From assembly GCF_033568475.1 (NCBI RefSeq), contig NC_133121.1, positions 130,170,375 to 130,234,374 of the forward strand: a DNA stretch of 64,000 nucleotides, read 5' to 3'. Source of the stretch: Henckelia pumila (Eukaryota; Streptophyta; Magnoliopsida; Lamiales; Gesneriaceae). Both the position numbers and the translations under genes were made by a program. The notes beneath the pieces are model-generated. The model saw only the letters and a program-made list of their open reading frames with translations. It did no database searches and was not told the DNA's origin. Of this stretch, positions 11,780 through 22,893 are shown one piece after another (within the stretch, counting starts at the first letter, position 1; every line of letters begins with the position of its first letter).

Positions 11780-14460
11780 ATTGTGCCCCATTTTGTCTAT
11801 GGTGTAGGAGGAATGTATTGATAATTCATCATTTGTGGATGTCCACTAACAACCAATGTATACTATTGTGGTATATTTTTCGAATTCCATACTTGAGAGT
11901 TGCTTGATGTGATTTATTCTAGTCTAAGACACCAATTTGTGGACTTCCACTTGGTATAATTTCACTCTTCTATAATAACACGAGACTCTGAGATCGAGCA
12001 CAACTAGTAAACAATAATGGGATAATCATAACTTAATCGAGAACAATTCGTTCTGATTGTAGGACATACATTGTGTGACATGAGGATCTCACTCTCCTAT
12101 TTGAAGTGTCTTTGGATCAAAATGTCAGTTATGTAGAACAATTACATATAAATTGAGAATAATCCTCCCGAAATACGGCACAATATGATTTGTCCTTATG
12201 AACATGCTTCAATAATTACATATAAATTGATTGTGGTGTTTTTGCATGCATGTGGGTAGAGTGTCTAGCCCGTGACTCGGCTGAGATGTGAGAATATCAG
12301 AATACAGTGAAGATTGACACATATCGTGCTCGACTGGCTGCAAGTATTTTATCACACTCCCCTAGTGGAAGTATCTTAGGATCAAAATGTCAGTTATGTA
12401 GAACAATCCAATATGAATTTGAAACCATCACCCAAGTGTTCCACTCCAATATGGTATAATACGGTGCATGACACAAGTGAAGAGGAGTGTTCAATCCTTA
12501 GAGATTGGTGGAACCATCACCCAAGTGTTCCAATTGTAGGACAAACACTTATTTAATATGATTTTTTCTCGTCTTTAAGGACAATCATTTACTCTAATTC
12601 CACTCATCTTTAAAAATAAGTCAGTGAGAGATCGAGCACAACTAGTACGCATGGATGAGATAAATATTATTTAATCGAGAACAATTCGTTCTGATTGTAG
12701 GACATACATTGTGGGCCATGAGGATTACACTTTCCTACTGAAAGTGTATTTGGATCAAAATGTCATGTATTAGGAACAATCTTTGAATTATGAAGAATAA
12801 TCTTTTTCATATGAGGAACAATAAGGCATGTCCATGTTAACATGCACCAAAATCATATAATACACTGCATGACACAAGTGGAGAGGTGTGTTCAATCCTT
12901 AGAGATTGGTGGAACCATCACTCAAGTGTTTGTCTAGTAATGTATTGTGCTCTACATTGTCTAAGGTGTAGGAGAGAGACATTGATCATGACCCAATGAG
13001 AGCACCATTTGTGGATGTCCATTGCCACCCAATGTATATAATATGGCTATATTGTCCGAAATCCAAACTCATTACTTGTTTAATATGATGTTTTCTCGTC
13101 TTTAAGGACTATCATTTACTCTAATTCCACTCATCTTTAAAAACAAGTCAGTGAGAGATTGAGCACAACTAGTACGCATGGATGGGATAAATATTATTTA
13201 ATCAAAAACAATTCGTTCTGATTGTAGGACATACATTGTGGGCCATGAGGATTACACTTTCCTAGTGAAAGTGTCTTTGGATCAAAATGTCAGTTATGTA
13301 GAACAATTACATATAAATTGAGAATAATCCTCCCAAAATACGACACAATATGATTTGTCCTTGTGAACATGCTCCAAGATTGTACAATACGCTGCATGAC
13401 ACAAGTGAGGAGGATATTTCAATCTATAGAGATTGGTGGAACCATCACCCAAGTGTTTATCTTATAATGGCTTGTGCCCCACTTTGTCTATGGTGTAGGA
13501 GAAATACATTGATAATTCACCATTTGTGGATGTCCACTAACAACCAATGTATACTATTGTGGTATATTTTTCGAATTCCAAACTTGAGAGTTGTTTGATG
13601 TGATTGTTTCTCGTCTAATACACCAATTTGTGGACTTCCACTTGGTATAATTCCACTCATCTATAATAACACGAGACTCTGAGATCGAGCACAACTAGTA
13701 AACAATAATGGGATAATCGTCACTTAATAGAGAATAATTCGTTCTGATTGTAGGACAACCATTGTGTGACATGAGGATCTCACTCTCCTATTGTAAGTGT
13801 TTTTGGATCAAAATGTCAGTTATGTAGAACAATTACATATAAATTGAGAATAATCCTCTCGAAATATGGCACAATATGATTTGTCCTTGTGAACATGCTC
13901 CAAGATGGTATAATATGTTGCATGACACAAGTGAAGAGGATATTTCAATCTATAGAGATTGATGGAACCATCACCCAAGTGTTTGTCTTGTAATGGCTTG
14001 TGCCCCACTTTGTCTATGGTGTAGGAGGAATACATTGATAATTCACCATTTGTGGATGTCCAGTAACAACCATTGTATACTATTTTGGTATATTTTTCGA
14101 ATTCCAAACTTGAGAGTTGTTTGATGTGATTGTTTCTCGTCTAATACACCAATTGTTGGACTTCCACTTGGTATAATTTCACTCATCTATAATAACACGA
14201 TACTCTGAGATCGAGCACAACTAGTAAACAATAATGGGATAATCATAACTTAATCGAGAACAATTCGTTCTGATTGTAGGACAACCATTGTGTGACATGA
14301 GGATCACACTCCCCTATTGGAAGTGTCTTTGGATCAAAATGTCTATTATGTAGAACAATTACATATAAATTGAGAATAATCCTCCCGAAATACGGCACGA
14401 TATGATTTGTCCTTGTGAATATGCTCCAAGATGATACAATACGCTGCATGACACACATTG
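11780..14460. repeat. Internal ~526-bp tandem repeat array inside the MULE
   Basis: The anchor AGATCGAGCACAACTAGTA (one T variant) recurs at 11991, 12629, 13156, 13682 and 14208: intervals 638, 527, 526, 526. Other shared words, such as GATTGGTGGAACCATCACCC and GTAGGACATACATTGTG, keep the same spacing. The extra length of the first interval is explained by a copy (about 12231-12352) of the Ulp1 coding tail at 11556-11680. The array starts right after the Ulp1 stop codon, so it seems to have grown from that 3' flank. No protein-coding signal is seen in it. Confidence 0.88.
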
Positions 14461-14640
14461 TGGGCCACGAGCAACACACTACTTTAGTGGACATTGACCA
14501 ATCAAATACTTTGACCACCACCTACCCCCTCATTATTAAGCTTTGTCGGTACACTTCGTCTCTTCCATTAGCTTCTTGGTTTCAGTTTGGTTAGGGTTTT
14601 GCTTTTCGAAATAAAATTTCAATTCTCAAGATCTAGCACA

Positions 14641-15090
14641 ATGAAAATGAAGATTGCACCACAATGTATATGTGGTTTTGGAGAAATGATATTACGAAGA
14701 GACGGAACACGTTCGACCCGCCCTGGGGAGTTGTATTACCTCTGTCCTCGTGAGCTGCAACATCAAAATCGTTTTTTCTGGTACGATGATTATCACAGTG
14801 AATCTCTTCAGAAATCGTCAAAGTTGAAACCAAACACAAGTAAGCAAGGTAAAGAGAGTTGCGTGTATTCAATGCCTCAACATTCTGCCTCCTCCTCCGT
14901 CCATGATTCAACGGAACAGTTGAATTACAAGCTTAACGAGCATTCGTCCTCTGAGGCGCTACACAACCAGCCTACTAGTGCATCAGTACACGACCATATT
15001 ATAGGAATATGTTGTTGCTTTGGTTGCACATGTTTCGTTCTTGTACTAATATTACTTGTAGCGCTGTGTATTGTAATAATCCGACATTAA
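14641..15090 (+). CDS. MULE-encoded GRF-type zinc-finger protein with C-terminal membrane anchor
   Basis: Uninterrupted 149-residue ORF from ATG 14641 (MKMKIAPQCICG) to TAA at 15088. Residues 9-50 match the GRF zinc-finger pattern: C9-x-C11-G, a basic RRDGTRSTRPGE stretch, YYLCP with C35, and RFFWYDD. The usual fourth Cys just before FFW is Asn here, although His41 is near. A Ser/His/Gln-rich linker follows. A strongly hydrophobic segment (about 120-147) with a Cys cluster near its start ends the protein, predicting a tail-anchored membrane protein. GRF fingers are often found in transposon-linked plant proteins and are thought to bind nucleic acid. The function here is unknown. It lies between the repeat array and the transposase gene, convergent with the latter. 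The region upstream (14530-14640) is outside the repeat array and may carry its promoter. Confidence 0.75.
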   Translation: MKMKIAPQCICGFGEMILRRDGTRSTRPGELYYLCPRELQHQNRFFWYDDYHSESLQKSSKLKPNTSKQGKESCVYSMPQHSASSSVHDSTEQLNYKLNEHSSSEALHNQPTSASVHDHIIGICCCFGCTCFVLVLILLVALCIVIIRH

Positions 15091-15584
15091 GTTCCAATTT
15101 TATGCAGCTTTATTCCATATTAAATACAAGTTGTACGAAATACATATCACTTAGCACTTGTCATTTCAAAATGTAAAGCAACGACTTATTTGATTAGTTA
15201 ACTGAGAAGGCATCGTCCACTGAAAAGTAATGACAAATATCATTTCTCAAATTCAAACATTACATATTTGTTTACCACAAACAGAGAGTTGGTTTCAGAA
15301 GAACTTAAGACAACACAATACACTTAACTACACTATGACCCCATCTCAAGTTAAAATGTGACAGCAGATGGTTCCACAAAAGCCTCAAACCAAGCGCAAT
15401 CCAGCAATGCTTCCACTCGAACGTGTGTGCCTTTTCGAGGGAAATTTCATGCTCAAACCAGCTTCCAGTAATCGCTTGCCCCTGCATATTTTTTGAACAG
15501 TCAAGATTAAGTTTTGAATAAATTCTGTTAAAAAGTTATGCTAATAACCAATAATTGAAACATCATATTTTTAAATGATTACAT
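15091..15584. other. Short gap between the convergent GRF and MURA genes
   Basis: About 500 bp of AT-rich sequence holding the 3' ends of the two convergent MULE genes. No further ORF or repeat was recognised. Confidence 0.5.
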
Positions 15585-18041
15585 CTACTCTATAGGTTCC
15601 TTGCAACTGCGTCTATTGTGTCCTCTAGCATGACAATGACCACATGTTGAGACACGTGTATTAACTTGCGATGGTATTCTCTTCGTCCTTCTGCGACCGG
15701 GCTGACTACGCACAGAAGGAGCTTGGATTGTATCGGATTCAGCAACACATGACTCACTGATGTCAAAGGTTGGGATAGGATTAATATGTCCTTTGTACGC
15801 AGCGCGATACGATTCGATCTTGAAATACTTGTCACAAAAATCATACACAGACAGAGATTTTGTCTCAATGGCAGAAATGGCGTGCTTGCACGGAATCTTA
15901 TTGATCTGTCAAACTCTGCATGAACAAGTCATATCCACTAAATCCACGGCAAATGACTTTTCACCATCAACAACCTCAAACTTCCAATCACACGACCGCT
16001 GAACTCTTAATGTTCGGGATTCCATATATGCGCTTACAACAGACTTTTCTTTTCTTGGACTTAATTCCTTGGTCATGAACATAGTTGATTCACGTCGTCG
16101 GTGCATCATTTTCATTATCTGCACACGTATGTGATCAACCATAGCAACAATAGGCAGATGACGAGCTGGCCTAACCCAACTATTCCAACACTCGGCTATA
16201 TTGTTATTTATAACACGCCATCTATTGCCAACAAACAATGCATTGGCCCAACTCTGTGGATCAGAATTTACAATAAACCCTCTGGCAAGTGGCATTGACT
16301 CTAATATATTGTTTATATGTTGCTCGTACTCTTGAAAAGACGGAGCATACGCAGCTTTCTTGAATACCGAAGACCAATATTTTTTGTTATGTCTGGGATA
16401 ACTTCTCAACACCTAAAAAGATTAATAAAAATTTAGATCCAGCTTAAAATTATCAGATAATATGAGAAATTTAAAGTAAAATTGCTCAAGGATTCGTAAT
16501 TTGGAATTTACCTGCTTAACGAAATTATCCACTAAATGTCTCAAACAATAAGCATGGTGACTCCCAACAAATACTTGATTCACTGCCTTGATGATACTGG
16601 GATGTCTGTCCGAGAAAAATGTGAACTCGTCGAATGGAATACATTGATAGTAAAGGAGCACACGACTCAAATGATAACAAAACCAATCCCAGTTCGCATC
16701 ATTCTCCGCATCTACTATGACATAAGCAATTGTGAAAAGATCATCGTTCGCATCTTTCGACACAGCAACTAAGATGCATCCTTTATACTTATTCTTTATA
16801 TGAGTATTATCCAAAAATATCAATGGCCTACAACCACTAACAAAATCGACGACACGTGCATGAAAACAAATGAACAACCGTCTGAATTTTTTAGTTAAAG
16901 GTTCAATCTCACACTCTACAACACTACCAGGATTAGTATTTTTAACTGCATCGCAATACCATCTTAATCTATCATAGCATCCTTCATCTGTGCCATGAAT
17001 ATCATGCATCGCCAACTCTTTACCCTTCCACACTTTGCGGTATTCTAACTCTACCCCAAAATCTCTTTGCAAGTCCATCTGCATTGTACACGAACGATAA
17101 GAGGGCTCCCCTCTCAATTTTTCTTTCACAACATTCTCTATCCAATAGGCATCGGCTCTAGGATGCCCTCTGCTACGTAGATTATTCTCACCACAATTAT
17201 GTTGCAGTTTACATTTTCTGATGGTAAATAGATTGTCTTTTTTATGTTTCGAAGCATAAATTCTCCAACCGCAGCTCTTTTCACTACAAATCACAATTAC
17301 CTTCTCGCTGTCATTTTTTACATACATAAATGAACGTCTTGTGGCAACAGAAAAGTTTTTAAAATAATTCCTAAATTCACCAGCACCCTTGAATGTTTGT
17401 CCTACACCATGAATACAATTAATCCAGGCATCTATAGTATTGGCGCAAGGGGGCTGTTCAACCTCGTTGTCATTCTTCGACTGCGTGTCTTCCTCATAAA
17501 CCCTTACAGTTTAATTTACATTTAATAAGATAAAAAAGAACAATAACCACAAAAACAAATTGATAATGACTAAAAATAAATCTTGGTTTCAAGCAACTAA
17601 TTGATAATTTATACAAAGCAATCTACAATATTTTACCTTTAATTTTTTATATTAAACATGTTACTAAACATATCGAAATAGAAGAATGAAAATATACGTT
17701 TAATAATAAGTAAATGAATTTTACCTCCCATCATTCAAGTTGTTGAACTGTTCATTTCTTTTCTCTGCCCTCAATTCAATCGTCGTAAGCTTTACACACA
17801 TATGAAGATGAATCATATTAAGGACATCATCATCATCATTCAAAGATACAAACATCTTATGCAGTGGAGCTACGTATTGAAGCATAGTGGATTCCGGAGA
17901 TATTTCTGCACATTTTTTGCTCAGACTAGAAAAAACATCCGTCAAGCTACAACCACTGAAAATTGATATGACAAACAGCTGCTTCTTGAATTTACAGCAA
18001 CCCAAAAATGAAAGATTGCAAGGACCACTTCCAGATTCCAT
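15585..18041 (-). pseudogene. MURA-type MULE transposase with one in-frame stop
   Basis: Three exons on the minus strand: 18041-17725, 17502-16512, 16412-15585. All junctions are GT-AG and phases agree (about 711 codons). The MuDR N-terminal block GVGQTFKGAGEFRNYF is followed by the transposase core. DDE residues are visible: D337 in FLDNTHIKNKYKG, D404 in FSDRHPSIIKAV and E510 in NNNIAECWNSW. The Cys/His pair is in HHAYCLRH. The C-terminus has a SWIM-like finger (CSC ... CKH) and a CCHC knuckle (CGHCHARGHNRRSC). A single TGA at 15909-15911 lies inside the SWIM finger, where Trp (TGG) would fit. It leaves the catalytic core upstream but removes the last 108 codons. Otherwise the gene is intact, so it was probably active recently. 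It is read toward the element centre, with a duplicated segment upstream. Confidence 0.88.
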
Positions 18042-18042
18042 C

Positions 18043-18661
18043 CTCAAACTACAAAAGGGGCATGCTCTTCAATACAGTAAATCGAAGCAATAATATATTT
18101 TTTCATCATATATTACACACAAACAGTACAAAATAACAAATTCAGAATACTAGATTTTAATTCAAATAATTTAAATCACAATATAAATGTAATAGTACTG
18201 AACTAAAACCCCAAAATTAAGAATTAAAACATTATAATCGAGAATAATACGAAATATATGCTTATATATCACAAATGCTCATGAAATGAACTGCATTCCC
18301 AGCAACAGACGTAAAAATTGATATTGGTAAGCTATTCTGTAAAACTTCATTCTCAAACTACAAAAGGGGAATGCTCTTCAATAAAATAAATCGAAGTAAT
18401 AATATATTCTTTCATCATATATTACACATAAACAGTACAAAATTTCAAATTCAGAATACTAGATTTTAAGTCTACTAAATTAAATCACAGTATAAATGTA
18501 ATAGTATAGAACTAAAACCCCAAAATTAAGAATTAAAACATTATAATCGAGAACAATATGAAATATAAGCTAATCTATCACAAAAACTCGTGAAATGAAC
18601 TGCATTCCCAACAACAAACGTGAAAATTGATATTAGTAAGCTAATCTGTAAAACAAACGCG
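18043..18661. repeat. 309-bp tandem duplication upstream of the MULE transposase
   Basis: CAAACTACAAAAGGG occurs at 18045 and again at 18354. The following ~300 bp (e.g. ATAAATGTAATAGTA, GAACTGCATTCCCA) repeat in order. Its place directly upstream of the transposase start suggests promoter or subterminal repeats; this is inferred. Confidence 0.85.
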
Positions 18662-19035
18662 ATGCCCGGAAATTCAACACCACCTCTATAATCATAAAAA
18701 ATCTCAAACAATTCCATCAATTCAACATTTTAAATTTGTAAGTCATACATCAAGCCGTGACAATAATTTATTCACTCCAAATTTATAAGATTTTTAATCT
18801 AAAAACTAACCTGCAAATATGTGAAAATTTCTGTTTCAGCACAAAGATGGGAAATTCCCTCAACCCACGTCAATGTAGATCTTCAACATTACCCGAGTAA
18901 ACACAGATCAGCGACTTTGGTTGATGGATTAAACATTTAAGATTGAGAGAAGAAAAGATTCGGGAGAGGAGAATCAAGAAGAAGAAACAGAGGGAAAATA
19001 ACGATTACAGTGGAACAATCCAGTTTTTTTTTTTC

Positions 19036-19189
19036 ATAAATCATTTTAGGGGCATTTTTGTAAACTTATCCAAATAGGAAGTTCAAACAAAGAGCAGACT
19101 TTTGTCAGGGATTGAGAACAAATAATGTCTGAAATGAGGACTGAAGATGAATTCGAGTTTGCTATGAGGGATTTATCACAAATTCTTCC
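19036..19189 (-). repeat. MULE terminal inverted repeat, right
   Basis: Reverse-complement partner of 7517-7670, ending at the right copy of the 9-bp target duplication. Confidence 0.88.
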
Positions 19190-19198
19190 ATTTTTAAA
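19190..19198. repeat. MULE target-site duplication, right copy
   Basis: ATTTTTAAA, identical to 7508-7516. Confidence 0.88.
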
Positions 19199-19333
19199 TA
19201 TATATAATATTTAGTTCTTGATATTTCTAATATTTACTCATGAATCATGATTCTAAAGTTTATCGCATTGATTTCAGAGAGGGTCTCCATCATTGTGAAA
19301 AGTTAGTGGATTGAAAATATTATTCACTTTTTC

Positions 19334-19340
<7 letters not shown>

Positions 19341-19370
<30 letters not shown>
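19341..19370. repeat. (AT)n microsatellite
   Basis: About 15 AT units just outside the right end of the MULE. Confidence 0.9.
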
Positions 19371-19373
<3 letters not shown>

Positions 19374-19526
19374 CATTTTTTATGAAGTAAACCTTCCATA
19401 TCTAATATGTAAATTAAGCTAAACAAAAAAATTCGTATTGAGAAAATTTTATATAATAGAGTCGTCCAACAATTTATAGAGATAATTGAACTCACAAAAC
19501 ATTAATAAAAAGAATCCAACTCGTAC

Positions 19527-19944
19527 ATAGGGTGGTTCGATACGGTATATCGCGGTATTCAACCGCATATCGTATTGAAAATTTTGGTACCGAAATTTCG
19601 ATACAGATACCGTATCTAAAATTTTGGTATAACATAAATCCATAACCTTCTTACCAAAAAATTTTGGTATACTGAAATTCGGTATGATATCGGTATGATA
19701 CTGTGTATATCGACATTTTAAATATTTTTTAAACTATTTTTTTAAAAAAATGTCGGTATACGTCGTATCATATCGATACCGTGTATACCTTTTTATATTT
19801 TTTTCGGTATACCGAAATACCTAAATTTTGGAAATTCTACACCGATACCGATACTGAATCCGAAATCAGTATACCAAAATTTTCGGTATATACGATTTTT
19901 TTTCGATACAATATAGTCGATATCTCGGTATTTTTCTCTATGCT
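19527..19944. mobile_element. Non-autonomous hAT-like element rich in CGGTAT/ATACCG
   Basis: An 8-bp direct repeat ACTCGTAC (19519-19526 and 19945-19952) flanks a 418-bp AT-rich segment. The segment begins ATAGGGTGGTTCGATACGG and is packed with CGGTAT, ATACCG and AAATTTTGGTA words in both orientations. The 8-bp duplication suggests the hAT superfamily. The right end is degraded, so the inverted repeats are weak. No coding capacity. Confidence 0.65.
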
Positions 19945-19952
19945 ACTCGTAC

Positions 19953-22893
19953 ACGTCGATCAAACAGTCACACGTTCCAATTCCATTGACTCGAACATCG
20001 AGAAACACCATCATTTTATTACAAAATTACAAATAGGGTCGATGAGAAAGTTAGACATTTTAATATCAAAATGATCAAGGAACATGCTTAAAATGTGAGT
20101 AAAAATTATTTTGATATATGAATTATTGGTTAAATGTTAAATTAGTACATGATGTGAATCGGATTTTGACCAAATTATTTTGAAGAAATAAGTATAATTG
20201 TCTTTTGATACTACAAATTAATTAATACAATAATATTATTTTGTTTTAAAACCAGCCTCATTGTTTTTGTCTGTCAGAAAAATCGAGAACGACTTTCAAT
20301 TTATTTTTAGTCAAGTTCTCTTATAAAATTATTATGTTTAAATAAACTTTCAATTTTTTTATTTATTGATTAAAAAACATGTGACGTGTTATGGCGGAGT
20401 TTAATTGGTGTTTTGATAAATTGGTATTATAAATATAATTTGAAAATTTAAATTAATTTTTTATGGTAAACTTTAAATTAATTTTTATTAGAACTTACGT
20501 TATATTTTTATTAAAATTATATATTCAATAAATTTTTATATAGTTAAAATATTAAATTTTTTTTTATCACAATCACTATTTATTTAATATTTTTTTCAAA
20601 ATATTAATGAAAATATTATGCATAAAAAATCATAATTTTAGTTAAAACAAATATTTATTTATTTTCTTTAGTATCAATTTATTTATACAATTATTTAGAT
20701 ATTGTATGCCTTAATATAATTTATTTAATTCTTTTTGTTGAAATATATAATCTATTTATATATCTAATTAATAAATATTATATACAGATAAAAATTTTAA
20801 TCAAATCAATTTTTACATTTAAAATGTAATATACAAATATATCTAATTAAAATTAAAAATAAAATGTGTATTTTTTGTAATAAAAGTTAAAATGGATATT
20901 TTACATAAATGTCATCGAAAATTGATTGAGATTCAATGGACATGTACCAATTAAGCCATTAACAAAAATTTGTATACCAATTTGAAATTTAACCAATAAT
21001 TTCTCTATCAAATTAATTTTTACTCCTTAAAATAGTGGTGGAAGAATTTTAAATTCAAGAAATTAATTATTATCCGAATTTTAAATTCAAGAAATTAATT
21101 ATTATCCTTACATATACAATGGGCTAAAATAATAATAAAAAAATATAAAATTTATTGAGTTCACATTAATCAAACCAATCATATCATAACATGACGAAAT
21201 AAAAATAAGAATGCATTTATTTGTACTCGAAGATAAAATTGATGTCATGTCACATGTCTTCCTTGCCACAAGAAACCACTGTTCCTCTTTTTTCCCCACA
21301 CATCTTCAAAAGCTAACGCACCAATACTGAATACTTTGTTCCATACCACACAAAATCATTAGTCAACAGGGATATGTAGATTTTTTTTTTAGAAAAAAAA
21401 AATTATATTGAATTTTTATAAAGAACATCTAAATACAAGGAACACAATTATATTTTCACTCAAATTCATTTAAAGATCGTAGAAAAATTCCAAGTTAGAA
21501 AAGTTTAGCCTAGTTTCTGTTTCTGTACTGTATGATGGAGTAAATGGAGTAGTGGGTGCTTTGGGCAAAAAAATAAAAGAGAAAAGAGCCACTGCCACAT
21601 ATTGTATCATATAATTCTGTAATAATAGATAGCCAGTATTGATTCACATGATCTTGATACCTGCACAGTGATTTAAATGGAAGTCCACCAAATTCAGAAA
21701 TGAGGGAAATATGGCCCCAGAAGCTAATAGCACCTGGGGCCATTGCACCAAACTTTCGCAACGTCATTTTTCAACTCTAAAAACGTTAGTTTGGCAACCC
21801 CAGAATGGAAATATTTTCCCAAGATTATTAGGAAAGAGCACTTTTAAGGCTAACTACACTCGAATTCACCGAAAATTTCGTACTTCTTGCCATCACTTTC
21901 CAATCCATCTTTCCTGTTCATCAGTTAGCCCTTAACCACAGATCGCCATACAAAGACAGTATCCATGAGAAAGTAAGTTGACCGGAGCCTAATTTCAGAA
22001 CAAACCTTCTTGAACATCTAGTAGGACTACCTCGCCTATGATTTGGTTAATCGACTGATAAACTAACCGTGTTAGATGATGTTCGAGGCATCCGATGATC
22101 CTTCGTCCATACTGAGTCATAAGAAATATGCATGTGTAACAATGTGGTAGCCATTACACCGAGATTCTATCCAGAAAGTCATCTTAAGATGATTGTTCAT
22201 CCACAGCACATATATCACTTGTGTCCCTATGTAAATAGCTCATACCTGGCTAATTTGCCTAATATGATGCTTCCAACTCTGATATAATATCTAACGATTG
22301 AAAAACATGTAAACTGGTTATATAAGCTCAAACATCGAATGTACTAAAATAGGCAACTCTTTGCTTCCATCATTAGTCCAAAATCATAGAAGTGAATGCC
22401 TGAAGAGCAACTAATCAACCAGCATGGATTACCATTTATCGAAGAACAAGCAGTTGAAAAGCTGGCATGTAATGCATACCCCAAACACAATATGGAAATT
22501 AAGTTACTTCATCAATAAATCAGACAAGAAAAAATGGTAATGAATCTAAATAAAGTTTGCAATAGCAAAACTATTGTGTGCTACTTTATTTAAATCGAAT
22601 TCAGATGATACACGTCCATGAATCAGCAAATTGATCTATCAGTCATGAATTATACAAATTATATAAAACTACAACAATTACAATCCCATGAGTGAAAAAA
22701 GGAACACCAGGGGAACCAATGGCCACCAACCACAAAAGCTTCTTCACCATGAGAGAGGAATTTCCTCATTCTATAACACTCAAGACTTGTGGAAACAAGA
22801 GAATCGCCAACGAACGGAAATAGCTTAAAACAATTGTAAGAATCGAAATGAACAATAATGGAATGATCCTATCGCACATTTGAAAAAATCGCA
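19953..22893. other. Intergenic region downstream of GAE
   Basis: Very AT-rich to about 21100, including a 32-bp unit repeated twice at 21044-21107. From 21500 the composition is more balanced, and the last few hundred bases should be the GAE 3' UTR. No supported coding exon or structural RNA was seen. Small open frames at 21.5-21.9 kb resemble nothing I know. Confidence 0.5.

Larger units (their letters stand above)
7517..19189. mobile_element. Mutator-like element (MULE) with Ulp1, GRF zinc-finger and MURA genes, 11.7 kb
   Basis: A complete class II element by structure. The 9-bp direct repeat ATTTTTAAA occurs at 7508-7516 and 19190-19198, the size expected for Mutator superfamily insertions. 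Inside it, ~150-bp terminal inverted repeats begin CAGCAAATTTGTAATAAATC (left) and GGAAGAATTTGTGATAAATC (right, reverse complement). They run to a shared ACAAAAATGCCCCTAAAAT block. By eye the arms are roughly 80% identical. Cargo from left to right: Ulp1-type protease gene (+, broken), a 526-bp repeat array, a GRF zinc-finger ORF (+, open) and a MURA-type transposase (-, one stop) with a 309-bp duplication upstream of it. The combination of MURA, Ulp1 and long TIRs fits the Ulp1-bearing MULE group (Kaonashi/KI-MULE type). The element is probably no longer autonomous. Confidence 0.93.

Noticed and set aside
21510-22700. Possible gene or non-coding RNA downstream of GAE
   Set aside because: Composition is less AT-rich, but there are no splice-consistent exons or known motifs; 3' UTR or plain intergenic DNA is simpler.
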